Counted from the stretch's first letter, positions 10,292 through 21,185 are shown. The stretch is DNA of 64,000 nt from Candidatus Melainabacteria bacterium (GCA_022009935.1 CP091731.1:62001-126000), one strand, 5' to 3'. Numbers and translations: made by a program. The notes: generated by a model not told the origin, from the letters alone.

Positions 10292-10735
10292 ATGAAAAAA
10301 ATATTAGCACTTTTAAGTATTTCTTGTATATTTTGTTGTCAACAGGTTATGGCAGCCGAAAAGTTTGGATGTGTTAATTTAACAAACATTATGAACCAGT
10401 ATAGCTATGCAAAAAGCGTTCATCACTAAAATTCAATCTCAAGAAAATGATATTGATAAATTTGTCAAAAATGCTCAATTAAAAATGAGAAACGCAAAAT
10501 CAAATGAAGAGGCTAAACAAATAGAAGAAACTTCTAAAAAAGAATTGGCAACAAAAATTGAAAATTTGAAGAAATATTCAGATAGCGAACTTCAAAAATA
10601 CAAACAAATATAAACGAAGCTGTTAAACAAGTCGGAAAAGCTAAAGGCTATAGCCTTATACTTACAGACACAAACACATTATACGGTGCAACTGATGTAA
10701 GTGTTGATGTTATTAACCAACTTAATAAGAAATAA
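10292..10735 (+). CDS. OmpH/Skp-like periplasmic chaperone
   Basis: Small secreted helical protein that in diderms escorts outer-membrane proteins. ATG at 10292 follows AGAGGAG by 9 nt. A signal peptide (residues 1-22, ending VMA-AEKFG) is followed by the family-typical 'K-FG-CVNLTNIMNQY' strand, a long charged coiled-coil and a C-terminal block (KAKGYSLILTDTNTLYGATDVS) that matches the OmpH pattern of a final strand with D-x-T. Frame breaks near 10415 and 10612; restored length about 147 residues. It supports a diderm cell plan. Confidence 0.75.
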
Positions 10736-10805
10736 TAATTGACTTTTTGATTATTATAAATAAAATAATAATATTGTTTGTCTTTTAATTTATTTTAGGT
10801 GATAT

Positions 10806-11066
10806 ATGAAATTAATACAAAAATTAAAACAATTTGAGAAACAAGTTGTTTTTATTAGATGGGGCACAGCATCAGAATACGGTAAAATAAAATATGTAGG
10901 TTCCGATTATTTAGAACTTCAGGTTCTTGACATAAACCTTATGGAATATGTTGAAACTGTTTTTATAAACTCTCAATTAATTCTTGAAGTAGTGATAGGC
11001 GGACCTGATGTTTCACGTGTTATAGCCGAATTCTCCAGCACTTTGCCACCTTGTGAACAAAGATAA
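10806..11066 (+). CDS. Conserved-looking 86-residue protein, function unknown
   Basis: Intact frame of 86 residues, MKLIQKLKQFEKQ..., mixed beta/alpha character with no membrane segment, Cys motif or repeats; one Cys lies near the C-terminus (LPPCEQR). The stop overlaps an upstream in-frame ATG of the mtaB gene, and the favoured mtaB start lies 1 nt after the stop, so the two are translationally coupled. The context might suggest an RNA- or translation-related role, but nothing in the sequence proves it. I do not recognise a family. Confidence 0.6.
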   Translation: MKLIQKLKQFEKQVVFIRWGTASEYGKIKYVGSDYLELQVLDINLMEYVETVFINSQLILEVVIGGPDVSRVIAEFSSTLPPCEQR

Positions 11067-11067
11067 A

Positions 11068-12328
11068 ATGAACAAATTTATTATAAAAACTTTTGGTTGC
11101 AAAACAAATCAAATAGAATCAGAATATATTAAAGAATTATTGAAAAATAACGGATACAGTGAAACTTCTTTTGAAAAAGAAGCTTCATTTTGTGTGGTCA
11201 ATTCTTGTACTGTAACTGAAAATGCAGATAAAAAAGTCTTAAGTTATATTAATAATTTAAAAAACAAAAACAATGCTATAAAAGTTATTGCAGTTGGGTG
11301 TTATTGTCAAACGCACAAAGATGAGGCTATTAAAAATCCAAACATTGATGTCGTTCTTGGGAATGGTGAAAAATTAAAAATTCTTGAATATTTAAATAAA
11401 ATAAAATATGAAAAAGTTTCAAATATTTTTGATGAAAATGAATTTGAGGAATTTATTGTACATCATGTTTCAAGAACAAGAGCAACTATAAAAATTGAAG
11501 ACGGTTGCAACAACCGTTGCTCATATTGCATAATCCCGTTTGCTCGAGGAAAAGTAAGAAGCAATAAGCTTGAAAATATTTTAAACCAAATTAATATTCT
11601 TGAAAAAAACGGATATAGTGAAGTTGTGTTGACAGGCATTCATATTGGCCAGTGGGGATTGGATTTTGGCTTAACATTAAATGATTTGCTTAAAAATATT
11701 GAAAAAACAGATATTAAACAGTACAGGCTAGGGTCTTTGACTCCACATGAAATTGATGATGAGTTTTTTGAAATAGTGTCAAATTCTCAAAAATTTTGTC
11801 CGCATTTTCATTTATCAATCCAGTCGCTTTGTGACAAAACATTGAAAAATATGAATAGACACTACAAAGCTCAAGAAGTTTTGGATTTAATAGATAAAAT
11901 AAAAAAACACTTCCCAAATGCATTCATTGGCTGTGATATAATTGTTGGTTTTCCTGATGAAACATATGAAGACTTTAATAATACTTTAGATAATATAAAA
12001 AATCCAAATTATCAAAAGTGCATGTTTTTCCATATTCAAAACGAAAAAACACTGTTGCTTTTAAAATGGAAAATCAAGTGAGTGAAAAAGATAAAAAGGA
12101 ACGTGTAAATTTAATAAAAGAGTTGAGTGAAAAAAAACATAATGACTTTTTAAAAGAAAATCTTGGAAAAACTGCAAAAATTATTATGGAACCAAAAAAT
12201 CAGGAGAATTTTATAAAGGTTTAAGTAACAATTATGTAAATATATTGTGTGATGAGCGATTTGACGGAATAAAAGAAGCGAAGTTTGAAAAAATAATTGA
12301 AGACAAAATGCTTGTTAAGGTGATATAA
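11068..12328 (+). CDS. mtaB: tRNA t6A37 methylthiotransferase MtaB
   Basis: Radical-SAM enzyme that converts N6-threonylcarbamoyladenosine-37 to its 2-methylthio form. Order: N-terminal MTTase domain with the three cluster cysteines (TFGCKTNQ, NSCTVTE, GCYCQ), radical SAM core with CNNRCSYC, and a TRAM-like C-terminus. Family hallmarks LTGIHIG, RLGSLTPHEID and HFHLSIQS support MtaB rather than MiaB or RimO. Frame breaks near 12005 and 12215; restored length about 420 residues, normal. The start at 11068 (MNKFIIKTFG) is chosen over an in-frame ATG at 11053 because it follows the upstream stop directly. Confidence 0.88.
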
Positions 12329-12369
12329 TTGGGAAATGATTTAGTATAAAATATAAGAGAATTAAAATT

Positions 12370-12980
12370 ATGGAAGAAAATAAAAAGAGAATATTGAGTT
12401 ACTTGCCCACTGTAATAGAAGCTTCATCAAGAGGTGAAAGGTCTTTTGATATATTTTCAAGGCTTTTGCGTGACAGAATTATAATATTAGGAAGTGAAAT
12501 AGACGATGAAGTGTCAAGTTCAATTGTAGCACAACTTTTGTTGCTTGATAGTGAAAACAACGAAAAAAGATATCATGATGTATATTAATAGTCCCGGTGG
12601 TGTAATAACAGCAGGGATGGCAATTTATGACACAATGAATTTAATAAAATCAGATGTTTCAACAATATGTTTTGGTGAAGCCGCAAGTATGGGGAGCGTT
12701 TTTTGTTGTCATCAGGTGCTAAAGGTAAACGATTGGCTCTTCCTCAAGCACGTATTATGATTCATCAACCTTTAGGCGGAGCTCAAGGTCAAGCAACCGA
12801 CATTGAACTTGAAGCAAAAAGAAATTTTGAGAATGAAAACTATGCTAAATACAATTCTTGCACAAAATACCGGTAAAAATATTGAAACGATAAAAGCAGA
12901 TACGGAACGAGATAACTAACATGTCAAGCGAACAAGCTAAAGAATACGGGCTAATTGATAAAGTTGTTACGAGAGATTAG
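12370..12980 (+). CDS. clpP: ATP-dependent Clp protease proteolytic subunit ClpP
   Basis: Serine protease chamber used with ClpX/ClpA-type unfoldases. The catalytic triad is visible: Ser in GEAASMGSV, His in MIHQP and Asp in the ATDIE context. MYINSPGG, the oxyanion-loop motif, is intact. Frame breaks near 12560, 12700, 12830 and 12915 cut it into short pieces, but the restored product of about 203 residues has the normal length and ends SEQAKEYGLIDKVV. It lies 41 nt after mtaB in the same direction. Since four separate breaks fall in one essential-type protease, sequencing indels are the simplest explanation. Confidence 0.85.
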
Positions 12981-13088
12981 TATATTTGTAAATTTTTGTA
13001 ACAATTTTGGTTAAAAAGACTTATTTTGTGAAATTTTATAACTTGGATATACTTTATATATATATAATAGATAAAGAAAGGTTGTAAA

Positions 13089-13384
13089 ATGAGTCAAATG
13101 GCTGCAATTCAAGCTCAAATAACAGAAGCTAGAAATAAAATTGTTCAATATACTCGTGAAAAAAATAATTGGAATTCGAACTAACTCTTCTGCAACAAAA
13201 TGCAGCTTCCATTTTCTATCAAGGTGGAGGACAAGATGCAACTATTTATCAAAACCAAATGTCAAATTACATTACACAACAAGAATCCATATTTAATCAA
13301 CAAATTGCAAAATGCGATACGATGATTAAAAAAGATGGGAAGCTGTAAAAATCCAACTATGAAAGTCAAAACCCAGATGACTAA
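13089..13384 (+). CDS. Small helical protein of unknown function, WXG100-like size
   Basis: A start at 13089 preceded by AAAGG gives, after mending breaks near 13175 and 13340, a protein of about 98 residues. It is predicted from composition as two long amphipathic helices (ITEARNKIVQYTREKNNW... and ...NQQIAKCDTMIK) joined near a Gly-rich turn (YQGGGQD). Size and helical-hairpin shape recall WXG100/ESAT-6-like proteins, but the turn is YQGGGQ, not W-x-G, so this is only an analogy. A strong terminator follows at 13420. Confidence 0.5.
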
Positions 13385-13419
13385 TTAATCATTTATATAA
13401 TTATCATATCTAAATTTAT

Positions 13420-13455
13420 AAAAAGAAGTATTTTATTTAAAATACTTCTTTTTTT
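13420..13455 (+). terminator. Rho-independent terminator
   Basis: A perfect 15-bp stem (13420-13434 with 13439-13453, core GAAGTATTTT), 4-nt loop and a T run. It closes the + transcript with clpP and the small helical protein. Confidence 0.88.
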
Positions 13456-13474
13456 ATTCACAACTAATAATATT

Positions 13475-13517
13475 AAAAACAAACAAATGTCATGCAATTT
13501 AAAACTTGCATGACATT
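13475..13517 (-). terminator. Rho-independent terminator, minus strand
   Basis: A perfect 12-bp stem AATGTCATGCAA (13486-13497) with TTGCATGACATT (13506-13517), 8-nt loop. Reading the minus strand it is followed by a T-rich tail (TTTGTTTGTTTTT). It lies 25 nt after the stop of the 98-aa gene on that strand. Confidence 0.7.
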
Positions 13518-13542
13518 AAATTCCGATACTTTTTCATTTAGA

Positions 13543-13839
13543 CTATTTCTTTTTACCTGAAAATATAGACATTACTGAAGCGAATGCTAGTCCAGCACAT
13601 ATAATTGCTGATGTGACACCTAAAAACCAATTTCCGGAAGTATTCTTTTTTAAATTTGGTCTGCCATAGATATCAAAAGTGGGTTTTTGAGTTATCATCG
13701 TTCGTTGAAAGCTGCTTTGGTTAAACGCAGGGTTCATATTGTATCCGTTAAACCCAAAAGCCGAACCATTTTGAAATTCAGGTGTTTGTGGCAACCCTTG
13801 CATCATACTATTTACATTTATACCAAACATTGGAAACAT
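13543..13839 (-). CDS. Small tail-anchored protein with Asn/Phe/Pro-rich N-terminus
   Basis: Intact 98-residue frame. The N-terminal 60 residues are low in charge and rich in Asn, Phe, Gln, Met and Pro (GFNGYNMNPAFNQ); a single hydrophobic segment (FLGVTSAIICAGLAFASVM, about 73-91) precedes a basic GKKK end. This suggests a C-terminal membrane anchor with an extended N-terminus. No family recognised. It has its own terminator and stands alone. Confidence 0.55.
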   Translation of the reverse strand: MFPMFGINVNSMMQGLPQTPEFQNGSAFGFNGYNMNPAFNQSSFQRTMITQKPTFDIYGRPNLKKNTSGNWFLGVTSAIICAGLAFASVMSIFSGKKK

Positions 13840-13927
13840 TTATAAACCCTTATATATTTCTTATATATTTATAAAAACAATATAGCAAAAATAATTGCGT
13901 TTTTTACTCATCTTTGTTTAATATTTC

Positions 13928-15288
13928 TTAACAATTGCTATATTTTTTATATAAGACAGTTGTTGTCAAAATGGCGATATTTAACCAAAAGATAAATTGA
14001 ATTTGTGGACGATAAAACACCGTGTCAAACATTCCATGGGTCAAAATTGCAAGCAATGTCAAGATTGCACTACAAACAATCACTATGTATTTTATGTTAT
14101 TTAATTTATTAAATATATATTTAAAACCTTCTTTTAAACAAAAATAAATGAAAATTATAAAGCTTATTAAGCCAAATACCCCTGTTTCAACTGCTGTTTC
14201 AAGATATATATTATAGGCACTTAGTGCATCAAATCCACTTATCATATATAATCCATATACCTCACGAAAGGTTGTATTCCCTTGACCGATACCAAACAAA
14301 AAATTGTCTTTAAACATTTCAAAGCTTGATTTAAATACATTTAACCGAAAAGATGTTGAAGAATCTGTTCTTAACAAAAATATTGATAATATTCTCTTTT
14401 TGAAGTGGTGGGTAAATAAAAACAATGGCTGTAAAAAAGCATACAAGTGAAATATATATTTTCTTCAAAGTTTGTTTTAATGATTTAATGTTTATAAGTT
14501 TAAAGGATATAATCATTAAACCAAGAACAAAAGCAAACAGTCCTAAATATGCTCCTCTGCAACCTGTTTGAATAATAGAAACAATTATTGCAAGGAACAT
14601 AAATGCAAAGATTATTGCTTTTTATATTGTCTTTTAACTATAGATAAAAGACTTAAAGATAAAGGACAAGATAAACAAACAAGCAAATAACCTCCCAAAA
14701 GATTTGGATTGTATGGTTTTAGTGTTCCATAAGCCCTTGTCAAAACTTCTTCCGGATTTAAAAAAGAAACGTCTTGCCAGGTTGATATTTGTCTTACCCC
14801 GATAAATCCTTGAAATAAGGCATAAATGCTTTCATAAAAAGGCAACAAACGCAATTAAAGTTAATATCACCGGTAATTTTTTATAATTATCTTTTATAAA
14901 TACACATAGTGAAAAATAAAAACCTAAGTAGGTTAAAGTTTTCAAAAAGCCTTTAAAACTTGAAAGTAGAAGTGGCGAGTTAATAACACTTATAAACGCA
15001 AAATTAAATATAAAAATAGTGCCAAACCGATACAATCAATTTTGAGTTTTTTTCCGTTTACAAATAGAAGTTTAATAACTGTTAAAGCAAAAATTATGTT
15101 GGCAACAAAACCAAGAATATTTGTTTCACAAAAGATGACATTGCAAACAGAGATAAAATAAGAATGAAGATTAAGTTATCAATATTTTGCAGAAAAAAAC
15201 TTCCGGCCAAAAAGCCATGAAGTTTTTTTCGGATATTCATCAAACTTAAATTAATAAAAGCTAAAAATCTTGATTGTAAGTTTTTCAT
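13928..15288 (-). CDS. O-antigen ligase/polymerase-family membrane protein (Wzy_C)
   Basis: Multi-spanning membrane protein that joins or polymerises surface polysaccharide. About ten hydrophobic segments are seen. The periplasmic loop NPEEVLTRAYGTLKPYNPNLLGGYL matches the family's 'R-x-x-G-T-x-x-NPN-x-LGGYL' pattern, and FGIGQGN...AYNIYLETAVETGVFGL is the characteristic C-terminal block with the conserved His/Asn region. Frame breaks near 15115, 15035, 14850, 14610 and 14400; restored length about 453 residues. It lies upstream of nothing on its strand before the 98-aa gene and downstream of the DUF4330 and RfaE1 genes, a cell-surface group. Confidence 0.75.
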
Positions 15289-15306
15289 AATAAAATTTTA
15301 GTCCCA

Positions 15307-15856
15307 CTATTTATTTGTTTTCAATTGGCTTGGAGTTATGACATTGTTGTTTTCATCAAGCATTTCAACAGCTGAAACCACACCATTTAATTTATAATCA
15401 AATCCTTCTAAAACAATTGGTGTTCCTATTTTTATTTTATTACCGCCGGCTACATAACCATCATCTGTTAATTTTGCTTTGTCTGTTAAAGTAACAATAA
15501 TATCATATTGGAAAGGCATTGAAATATCATCAACGGCAGAAGCAGGTTTACCTTGGCTTGGAACAGGAATAACAATGCTTTTACGAATTGCTACAGAATC
15601 TATAACTGTCAATTTTGAATATGGAACGTTTCTTATAGTTACATAGCTTTCAGTGTTTTTAACAATTGGATTTTTTGCCTGTGTTAAAACAGTATTTCTT
15701 ATAAACACCTGCAATGCGATTTTTTACATCTCCTTTTACAGGACTTTTTGAAAATTTATTTAATTTTAAACCAATTAACATACCAATAAATAAAATTAAT
15801 ATTATAGATAAAATGATAATAATATCAACTTTGCGTAATTTTAAATTTTCCATCAT
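15307..15856 (-). CDS. DUF4330-like membrane-anchored protein
   Basis: One N-terminal membrane segment (about residues 12-30) followed by an all-beta soluble domain. The pattern KIKIGTPIVLEGFDYKLNG matches what I know of DUF4330 proteins ('G-x-x-I-x-L-x-x-x-DY-x-x-x-G'). One frame break near 15700; restored length about 183 residues. Spacing to RfaE1 upstream is 23 nt with a GGAGA site. Function of the family is not established; context with O-antigen ligase and heptose kinase hints at envelope polysaccharide. Confidence 0.6.
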
Positions 15857-15879
15857 AACATAAATCTCCTTAAATTACT

Positions 15880-16911
15880 TTATTTTTCTAACTCATCAAA
15901 TTTCATATTTTTAATTTTTTTCACAAATAGTTTGAATATTTGTAGTAGCACATCCAAACTCACGAATTACAATGCTTGCAGCGATATTAGCAACAAAAGC
16001 AGCTTCATAAGGTGTCATTTTTGCAGCCAAAGCAAGAGAATATGCAGCAACCACAGTATCTCCTGCACCGGTTACATCAAAAACTTTTGTTTTGTTAAAT
16101 GCAGGTATTTTGTAAACATTATTTTGTTTGTCAAATATAGCCATGCACCTTCTTCGCCTCGAGTCACAAGAACATACTTGGCATTTGTTTTATTCAGAAG
16201 TTCAAAACCTGCTTTATTTAAGGTTTCATCATCTTTAATATAATATCCCACAAATTTTTCTGTGTCGGGTTGGTTTGGAGTCATTGAGGTAACACCATAA
16301 TAGTTGTCAAGATTTTTTGTGCATCTGCTATTATAATTTTGTTATACTTGTTTGCAATTTCAATTGCCTTTTTTATTATATTTTTTGTTAATGTACATAT
16401 ATGATAATCAGATAAAATTATAACATCAACTTCACTTATAGCCTTTTCAAGAAGATTTATAATTGATTTTTCAACATTTTCATCTATATATTTATTTGTC
16501 TGTCTGTCTATTCTTACAATTTGTTGCGTGATAGATTGTGAGCAAGACCCTGAAATTCTTGTTTTGACAATTGTTTTTCTTGTTGCATCTTTAATCAGAT
16601 ATGAAGTGTCTATATTAGCATCTTTTAAAGTCTCAACCAAAACATTGCTATAATAGTCATATCCACAAACACCAATGACTTTAACATGACCTTCATTTAA
16701 CTTTGATAAATTATTAGCAGCATTACTTGCACCACCTAAAATAACTTTTGTGTGAGAATGTTGAAGTATCAAAACAGGTGCTTCGCGGGAAATTCTTTCA
16801 CAATCACCGTATATCATTTCATCAATAGCCAAATCACCTATCACAAGTGATTTTATGTTTTTGAAATTATTAATTTTTTCTACTAATTTTTTCTTTATCT
16901 ATATTTAACAT
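15880..16911 (-). CDS. PfkB-family heptose-7-phosphate kinase (RfaE1/HldE N-domain-like)
   Basis: Likely phosphorylates D-glycero-D-manno-heptose 7-phosphate at C1 for lipopolysaccharide core sugar. Signatures: VIGDLAIDEMIYG..., GGASNAANNLSKL, a DYHICTLT segment, and the ATP-site FDVTGAGDTVVAAYS. Frame breaks near 16890, 16290, 16140 and 15908; the last restores a C-terminus ending MKFDELEK with stop at 15880. Length about 343 residues, matching the kinase domain alone without the cytidylyltransferase half of E. coli HldE. Start ATG at 16911 follows AAAGGAAAA. Other PfkB sugar kinases are possible, but the ERISREAPV motif is characteristic of RfaE. Confidence 0.78.
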
Positions 16912-17004
16912 ATTTTTCCTTTAAGTTTGTTTATTGATTAATCTTCAAAATTTATCTATAATATAAGAATAAGTTTATCATAAAAAAAATGCAAGGAAAT
17001 AATA

Positions 17005-17398
17005 TTGGAAAATAATTTTAACGAAAATTTAAATAACTCTAAACAAAATGATGAGCTTAAATTATATTCCTTAGACAAATTATCATCAAATTTAAATAAC
17101 AAAAACTTTAAAAATTTGTAATTCAAATTGATAATGATAATGTTGATTATTTTGAGTCCTTTTCTCCAAGTGAAAGAGTCAGCCTTATTAATAAATTTTT
17201 ATCATTGGAACAAATAAAATCACGCTCGGATTACCGAAAAAAAGGATTAAAGAATATTTAATTCATCTTTCAATAGTTATTGTCACTGTCTTTATTTTTC
17301 TTCCGTTGTTTTATTTTAGTATTAATAAACTTGTGTTGTTAACTCTTGAAAATTACAAACAAACACAACTAAATTTTGAAAAAACTATACAAAGATAA
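17005..17398 (+). CDS. Small protein with one C-terminal membrane segment
   Basis: A TTG start at 17005 preceded by AAGGAA (6 nt spacing) gives, after mending breaks near 17118 and 17245, about 130 residues. The N-terminus is Asn-rich and polar (ENNFNENLNNSKQND), then VSLINKFLSLEQIKSR, then a hydrophobic stretch of about 22 residues (LSIVIVTVFIFLPLFYFSI) and a polar end. No family recognised. It precedes the DUF429-like gene on the same strand. Confidence 0.5.
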
Positions 17399-17458
17399 CT
17401 CTTTAAAGAAAAAAGACATGACTAAATTTAGGTATATAAAATAAATAAGGATATTAAT

Positions 17459-18055
17459 ATGAATTTTTATGTTGGGGTTACTCCTGCAAATGAACCGTCT
17501 GGTGAAATTGGAGTTTGTATATTAGACGAAAATTTAAATATAACTTATTTGGATAGGTTTAATTCAGCAAAGGAATTTAATTTTTTTATTGAAAATCTTT
17601 CAAATAAAGCTCTTACGTCAATATTGATCTCACTTCCGATGGCTTTTCATCTTCTTGATGCAAAATGGAAATTAAATGCTCAAAAAACTGTGTTGAATGA
17701 TTTAAATAGTGAATTGTCAGAAAAGAAATGGCACAATTCTTATTCCGAAAAGCTTTCAAATATGCTTATGAATTATAAGGATGAATTTAAAATCATCTAT
17801 AGATACAATATTAAGCAAGTCAGGATGATGCTTAATTTACAAACTCCATATATTAATCATTCAAGTGCTGATTGTCGGTTTTTACAAAGTGCTTTAAAGT
17901 TGAAATTTAACATTTCTCCAATAAGCAACAACTTATACCCTATCACACAAATAGAAGCTATTTTAGGGGCATATTGTGCTTATTTAATAACAAATAAGAA
18001 AAAATTTTTTAAAACAGAACAAACTTTTAAAGAGATTGAAGTTGTAAAATTTTAG
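17459..18055 (+). CDS. Possible DUF429-like (RNase H-fold) protein
   Basis: Intact 198-residue frame after an AAGGATA site. The start FYVGVTPANEPSGEIGVCILDENLNI has the look of an RNase H-fold first strand, and the end ITQIEAILGAYCAYL matches the 'D/E-A-x-x-A-x-x-AY' helix of DUF429 proteins. Typical DUF429 acidic residues are only partly visible, so this is tentative. The gene's last 29 nt overlap the convergent ispD gene. Function unknown. Confidence 0.5.
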   Translation: MNFYVGVTPANEPSGEIGVCILDENLNITYLDRFNSAKEFNFFIENLSNKALTSILISLPMAFHLLDAKWKLNAQKTVLNDLNSELSEKKWHNSYSEKLSNMLMNYKDEFKIIYRYNIKQVRMMLNLQTPYINHSSADCRFLQSALKLKFNISPISNNLYPITQIEAILGAYCAYLITNKKKFFKTEQTFKEIEVVKF

Positions 18056-18692
18056 CAAGTTCTAAGTCTGTTTTGGTTGTTATTTTTATGTTGGAATATT
18101 CACCCTCAACAATTTTAACGGGGATATTTAAGTATTCAAGCATTGAAGCATCATCTGTAAAATTTTTTATCAACAAGCTTTTCGTGACAAGCCAAAATGG
18201 TTTGATATTCAAATATTTGTGGAGTTTGAATGTTGTACAAAAAGCTTCTGTCAATTGTCTTTATTATATTCATATTTTCATCTGTCAATTTTATTGTGTC
18301 AGTTGTTTTGACACCGACCGCTGCTGCTTTTGAGCCAAATGCTTCATTTAGACATTTTAATATTGTTTCTTCTTTTTATAAGTGGTCTTGCTCCATCGTG
18401 AATGATGACAAAATTTGTGTTTTTGGAAACATTTTTTAAACCGTTAAAAACACTTTTTGTCGGCTTGTTGAACCTTCAACGACTTTAACTTTTTATAATC
18501 TTTCGTTAAATTTTTTATAATTTCAATCAAATGTTTCGCTGTCACAATCACTATTTCATTTACATTTGACAAGTTATAAAATTTTTTCAAAGTGTGAATA
18601 ATAACTTCCTCGTTATTTATTTTTTCAATCAATTTATCCTTGCCAAATCTTGAAGAACTTCCGCCTGCCGCTAAAATAACCGATACATTCAT
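18027..18692 (-). CDS. ispD: 2-C-methyl-D-erythritol 4-phosphate cytidylyltransferase
   Basis: Third step of the MEP isoprenoid route: makes CDP-methylerythritol from CTP. The nucleotide loop ILAAGGSSSRFGKDK, the HDGARPLI motif and KTTDTIK region are all visible. Frame breaks near 18455, 18370 and 18245; the restored length of about 222 residues is normal. It begins 6 nt after the thiL stop at the end of the rny operon. The C-terminus ends with TTKTDLELAKIL, as in the family, and overlaps the convergent DUF429-like gene. Confidence 0.85.
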
Positions 18693-18698
18693 AAATAA

Positions 18699-19669
18699 TT
18701 ATTTATCCTCAAAGTGATTAAATACTTTTGCATTATAAATATTATCATCAATTATATCACAAGTGTTGTCATTATAATTTATAACAACACCAGGTTTGTT
18801 TTTCTTTTCTTTTTACAACTCCTATTTTATGGAATAAATTTTTATCGAGTTTATAATAATCATTTTTATTAACAATGAATAACAACTCATAATCTTCTCC
18901 ACCCCAAAAATATAATCTTTAAAATTAGATATTTTTTTAAATCAGAATGATGAGGTATTTTATCAAATTCAATTTCCAAATTTATATTATTAATCGTTGA
19001 TAACTTATATAATGCATCTCCCAACCCATCTGATGTATCCATCATCGCAATGTTTTTAGAATTTATGTTTTTTATAATTTCATTCATTTCAAAAATTCTA
19101 GGCTCAGGTTTTATATGTTTTTGAATAAAATAATCTATACTTTCTTTTTGAAAAGATTTTTTAAAATTTTGTCATTTAAAATTTTAAACCCCTAAAGCAC
19201 TTGCGCCAAATTCACCTGTAGTGCAAACAAAATCACCAATTTGTGGGTTATTTTTTCTATTTGCACAAATATTATTGCCAAGACCCAAAGCACAAACAGA
19301 AATACAAATTTGTTTGGAGGAAGTAATATCACCACCTGCAAGTTGAACATTATATTTAGTGCAAATTTCGTTAACCCCTGTATAAAAATCTTTGACAAAA
19401 CTTTCACTGACATAATTTGGCAATGACAAACCAATGAGAATATATTTTGGAGTGGACAAATTTGAAGCCAAATCAGAAAGATTAACAGCTATACTTTTAT
19501 AACCAAGCGAAAAAGCATCAGTTGTTTTCAAGTCAAAATGAACATTTTCAATCAAGTTATCGCAAGTTGCATACATATTAAAATAAGACAAGTAAGCACA
19601 ATCATCACCCAAAAGTGAACAGTTTGTCACAACTTTTGAAATAATATTTAAAAAGTTTTCTTCTTGCAT
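18699..19669 (-). CDS. thiL: Thiamine-monophosphate kinase
   Basis: Phosphorylates thiamine monophosphate to the diphosphate cofactor. Metal- and substrate-binding blocks: GDDCAYLS, ATCDNLIENVHFDL, VNLSDLASN, LAGGDITSS, MMDTSDGLGDAL and GGEDYELLF. Frame breaks near 19180, 19090, 18900 and 18800; the restored product of about 323 residues is normal. It is the fifth gene in the minus operon from rny, with 8 nt to the pilin gene upstream and 6 nt to ispD. Confidence 0.88.
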
Positions 19670-19677
19670 TGTTTATC

Positions 19678-20277
19678 TTAATTTAATTTACCACCAAGTA
19701 GGTAATAGAAAGAGCAGAATACACCGCTTGATGATTTGTTGCAATCAGAAGCAAGTAACTTGTTGCTTAAGTTTGTACCGAAAGCTTCAACTCTATCGAT
19801 ATAAACATTAACCCCAAAAACATCTTTTCCAAACTTATTTGGTCCTATTTCACCATTAACGTCAAAAATAATGATGCCGCAAGTTTGGCCCATTTTGCAA
19901 GTATCAGCCATTTTGACACCCATAATAGTGCTATCTTCTAAGAAATAGAATTTGTCAACGTAATATCGTGAATTTTCTTTCACACTTTTACCATTCAAGA
20001 AAGAATAAGAATACTTGCTTAAAATAGGGTCATTAAGACGTGTTTTATCAATACTTAAATAATTTGGCATTGATTTAATATCAAAAACATTGCGATTGTT
20101 CAAAGAATAAACACTAAATGAATATTTAACTTCTTCAAAAATTCGTTCCCATTTTGTAATAAGATGAGCTTCCTTTGTATTGGAAAAAGAAAATGGAAGA
20201 ACTATAGCCATAATTATAAGCATTACAAATATTAATAAACTTATTTCAATTAAAGTAAATCCTTTTTTTCTTTTCAT
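19678..20277 (-). CDS. Type IV prepilin-like protein
   Basis: Intact frame of 199 residues. The N-terminus MKRKKG-FTLIEISLLIFVML is a classical prepilin peptide: basic leader, cleavage after Gly, Phe+1, Glu+5 and a hydrophobic helix. The C-terminal domain has paired cysteines (DTCKMGQTC and a later ASDC/VFC) that could form loops. I take the start at 20277 (AAAGGGA just upstream) rather than an in-frame ATG at 20352 that lies in the previous gene. Its position inside a housekeeping operon is unusual. Pseudopilin or minor pilin cannot be distinguished. Confidence 0.82.
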   Translation of the reverse strand: MKRKKGFTLIEISLLIFVMLIIMAIVLPFSFSNTKEAHLITKWERIFEEVKYSFSVYSLNNRNVFDIKSMPNYLSIDKTRLNDPILSKYSYSFLNGKSVKENSRYYVDKFYFLEDSTIMGVKMADTCKMGQTCGIIIFDVNGEIGPNKFGKDVFGVNVYIDRVEAFGTNLSNKLLASDCNKSSSGVFCSFYYLLGGKLN

Positions 20278-20321
20278 ATCATATTCCCTTTTTTCTTTTA
20301 TATTATTACAAAAAAAATTAT

Positions 20322-21185
20322 TTACAAGCCAAATCAAGACGTTTTTTTTCATTTAATAACTCATTATAAATCCAATCAGGAACAAAATTTTTACCCATAT
20401 AAATTTGTCCGTTGTTCAAATTTGGTGAATGGAAGTCAGAACCGCCTGTCACAATAAGTCCGTTTTTTCTGCAATTGAAGAAAAATACTCAACCATTGCA
20501 GGTGAATGTTTGCGATGATAAGCTTCAACTCCACGTAGACCATAAGTCATAAGTTCAAGAATTAATTTATCAGCAATATCAACATCAAAAGGATGAGCAA
20601 AAACAGGAATTCCGCCTGCATCATAAATTATTTCAACCGCATCAAAAAGGAGAGATTGTTTTTCTTTCAACATAGACATTTGAGCCACTGTGAATAAATT
20701 TAGAATAAGCTTCGATTACGCTTGAAGTCCCACCAATTGCAGTAACAGCTTTTTGCAATATGAGGACGCCCTATACTTCCACCTTGTGCGACAAGCTTTT
20801 TCAAGTCCTCATATTTTACATCGATATTCTCTTTTGTTTTTAATAATTTTAATATTTCTTTTGTTTGTTTTACGCGTGCATTTTGTTGATATTTAAGATG
20901 TTTTTAAATTCACTGTTATTAACATCCATAAAATATCCCAAAATATGGACTTCATACCCTTTATACAAAGTGTTTATTTCAACACCTTGTATTATTTCAA
21001 GCTTGCGTTCAGTTTGATTTTTAATTGAATTCAAATATTTCTGAGCAAAAATCGTATGACAAAATATTATCGTGATCTGTTAGTGCGATAACATCAAGTT
21101 CACAATTTAAAGCAGCATCCACAATCTTTTCAGGCGAAAAAGTTCCATCTGAATAGGTGGTGTGAATATGTAAATCAATTTTCAC
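20322..21185 (-). CDS. PHP-domain phosphoesterase (TrpH/YciV-like)
   Basis: Metal-dependent phosphoesterase, probably acting on nucleotides or RNA ends. A GTG start at 21185 follows GGAAGG. Metal ligands are visible: DLHIHTTYSDG at the N-terminus, ALTDHDNI, AHPFDV in the middle and GGSDFHSPN near the C-terminus. Frame breaks near 21060, 20900, 20755, 20690 and 20462; restored length about 287 residues. It follows ymdB by 9 nt, consistent with an RNA-turnover operon. Confidence 0.82.

Noticed and set aside
18072..18440. Plus-strand open frames opposite ispD
   Set aside because: They are antisense shadows of ispD; codon content and lack of ribosome sites argue against genes.
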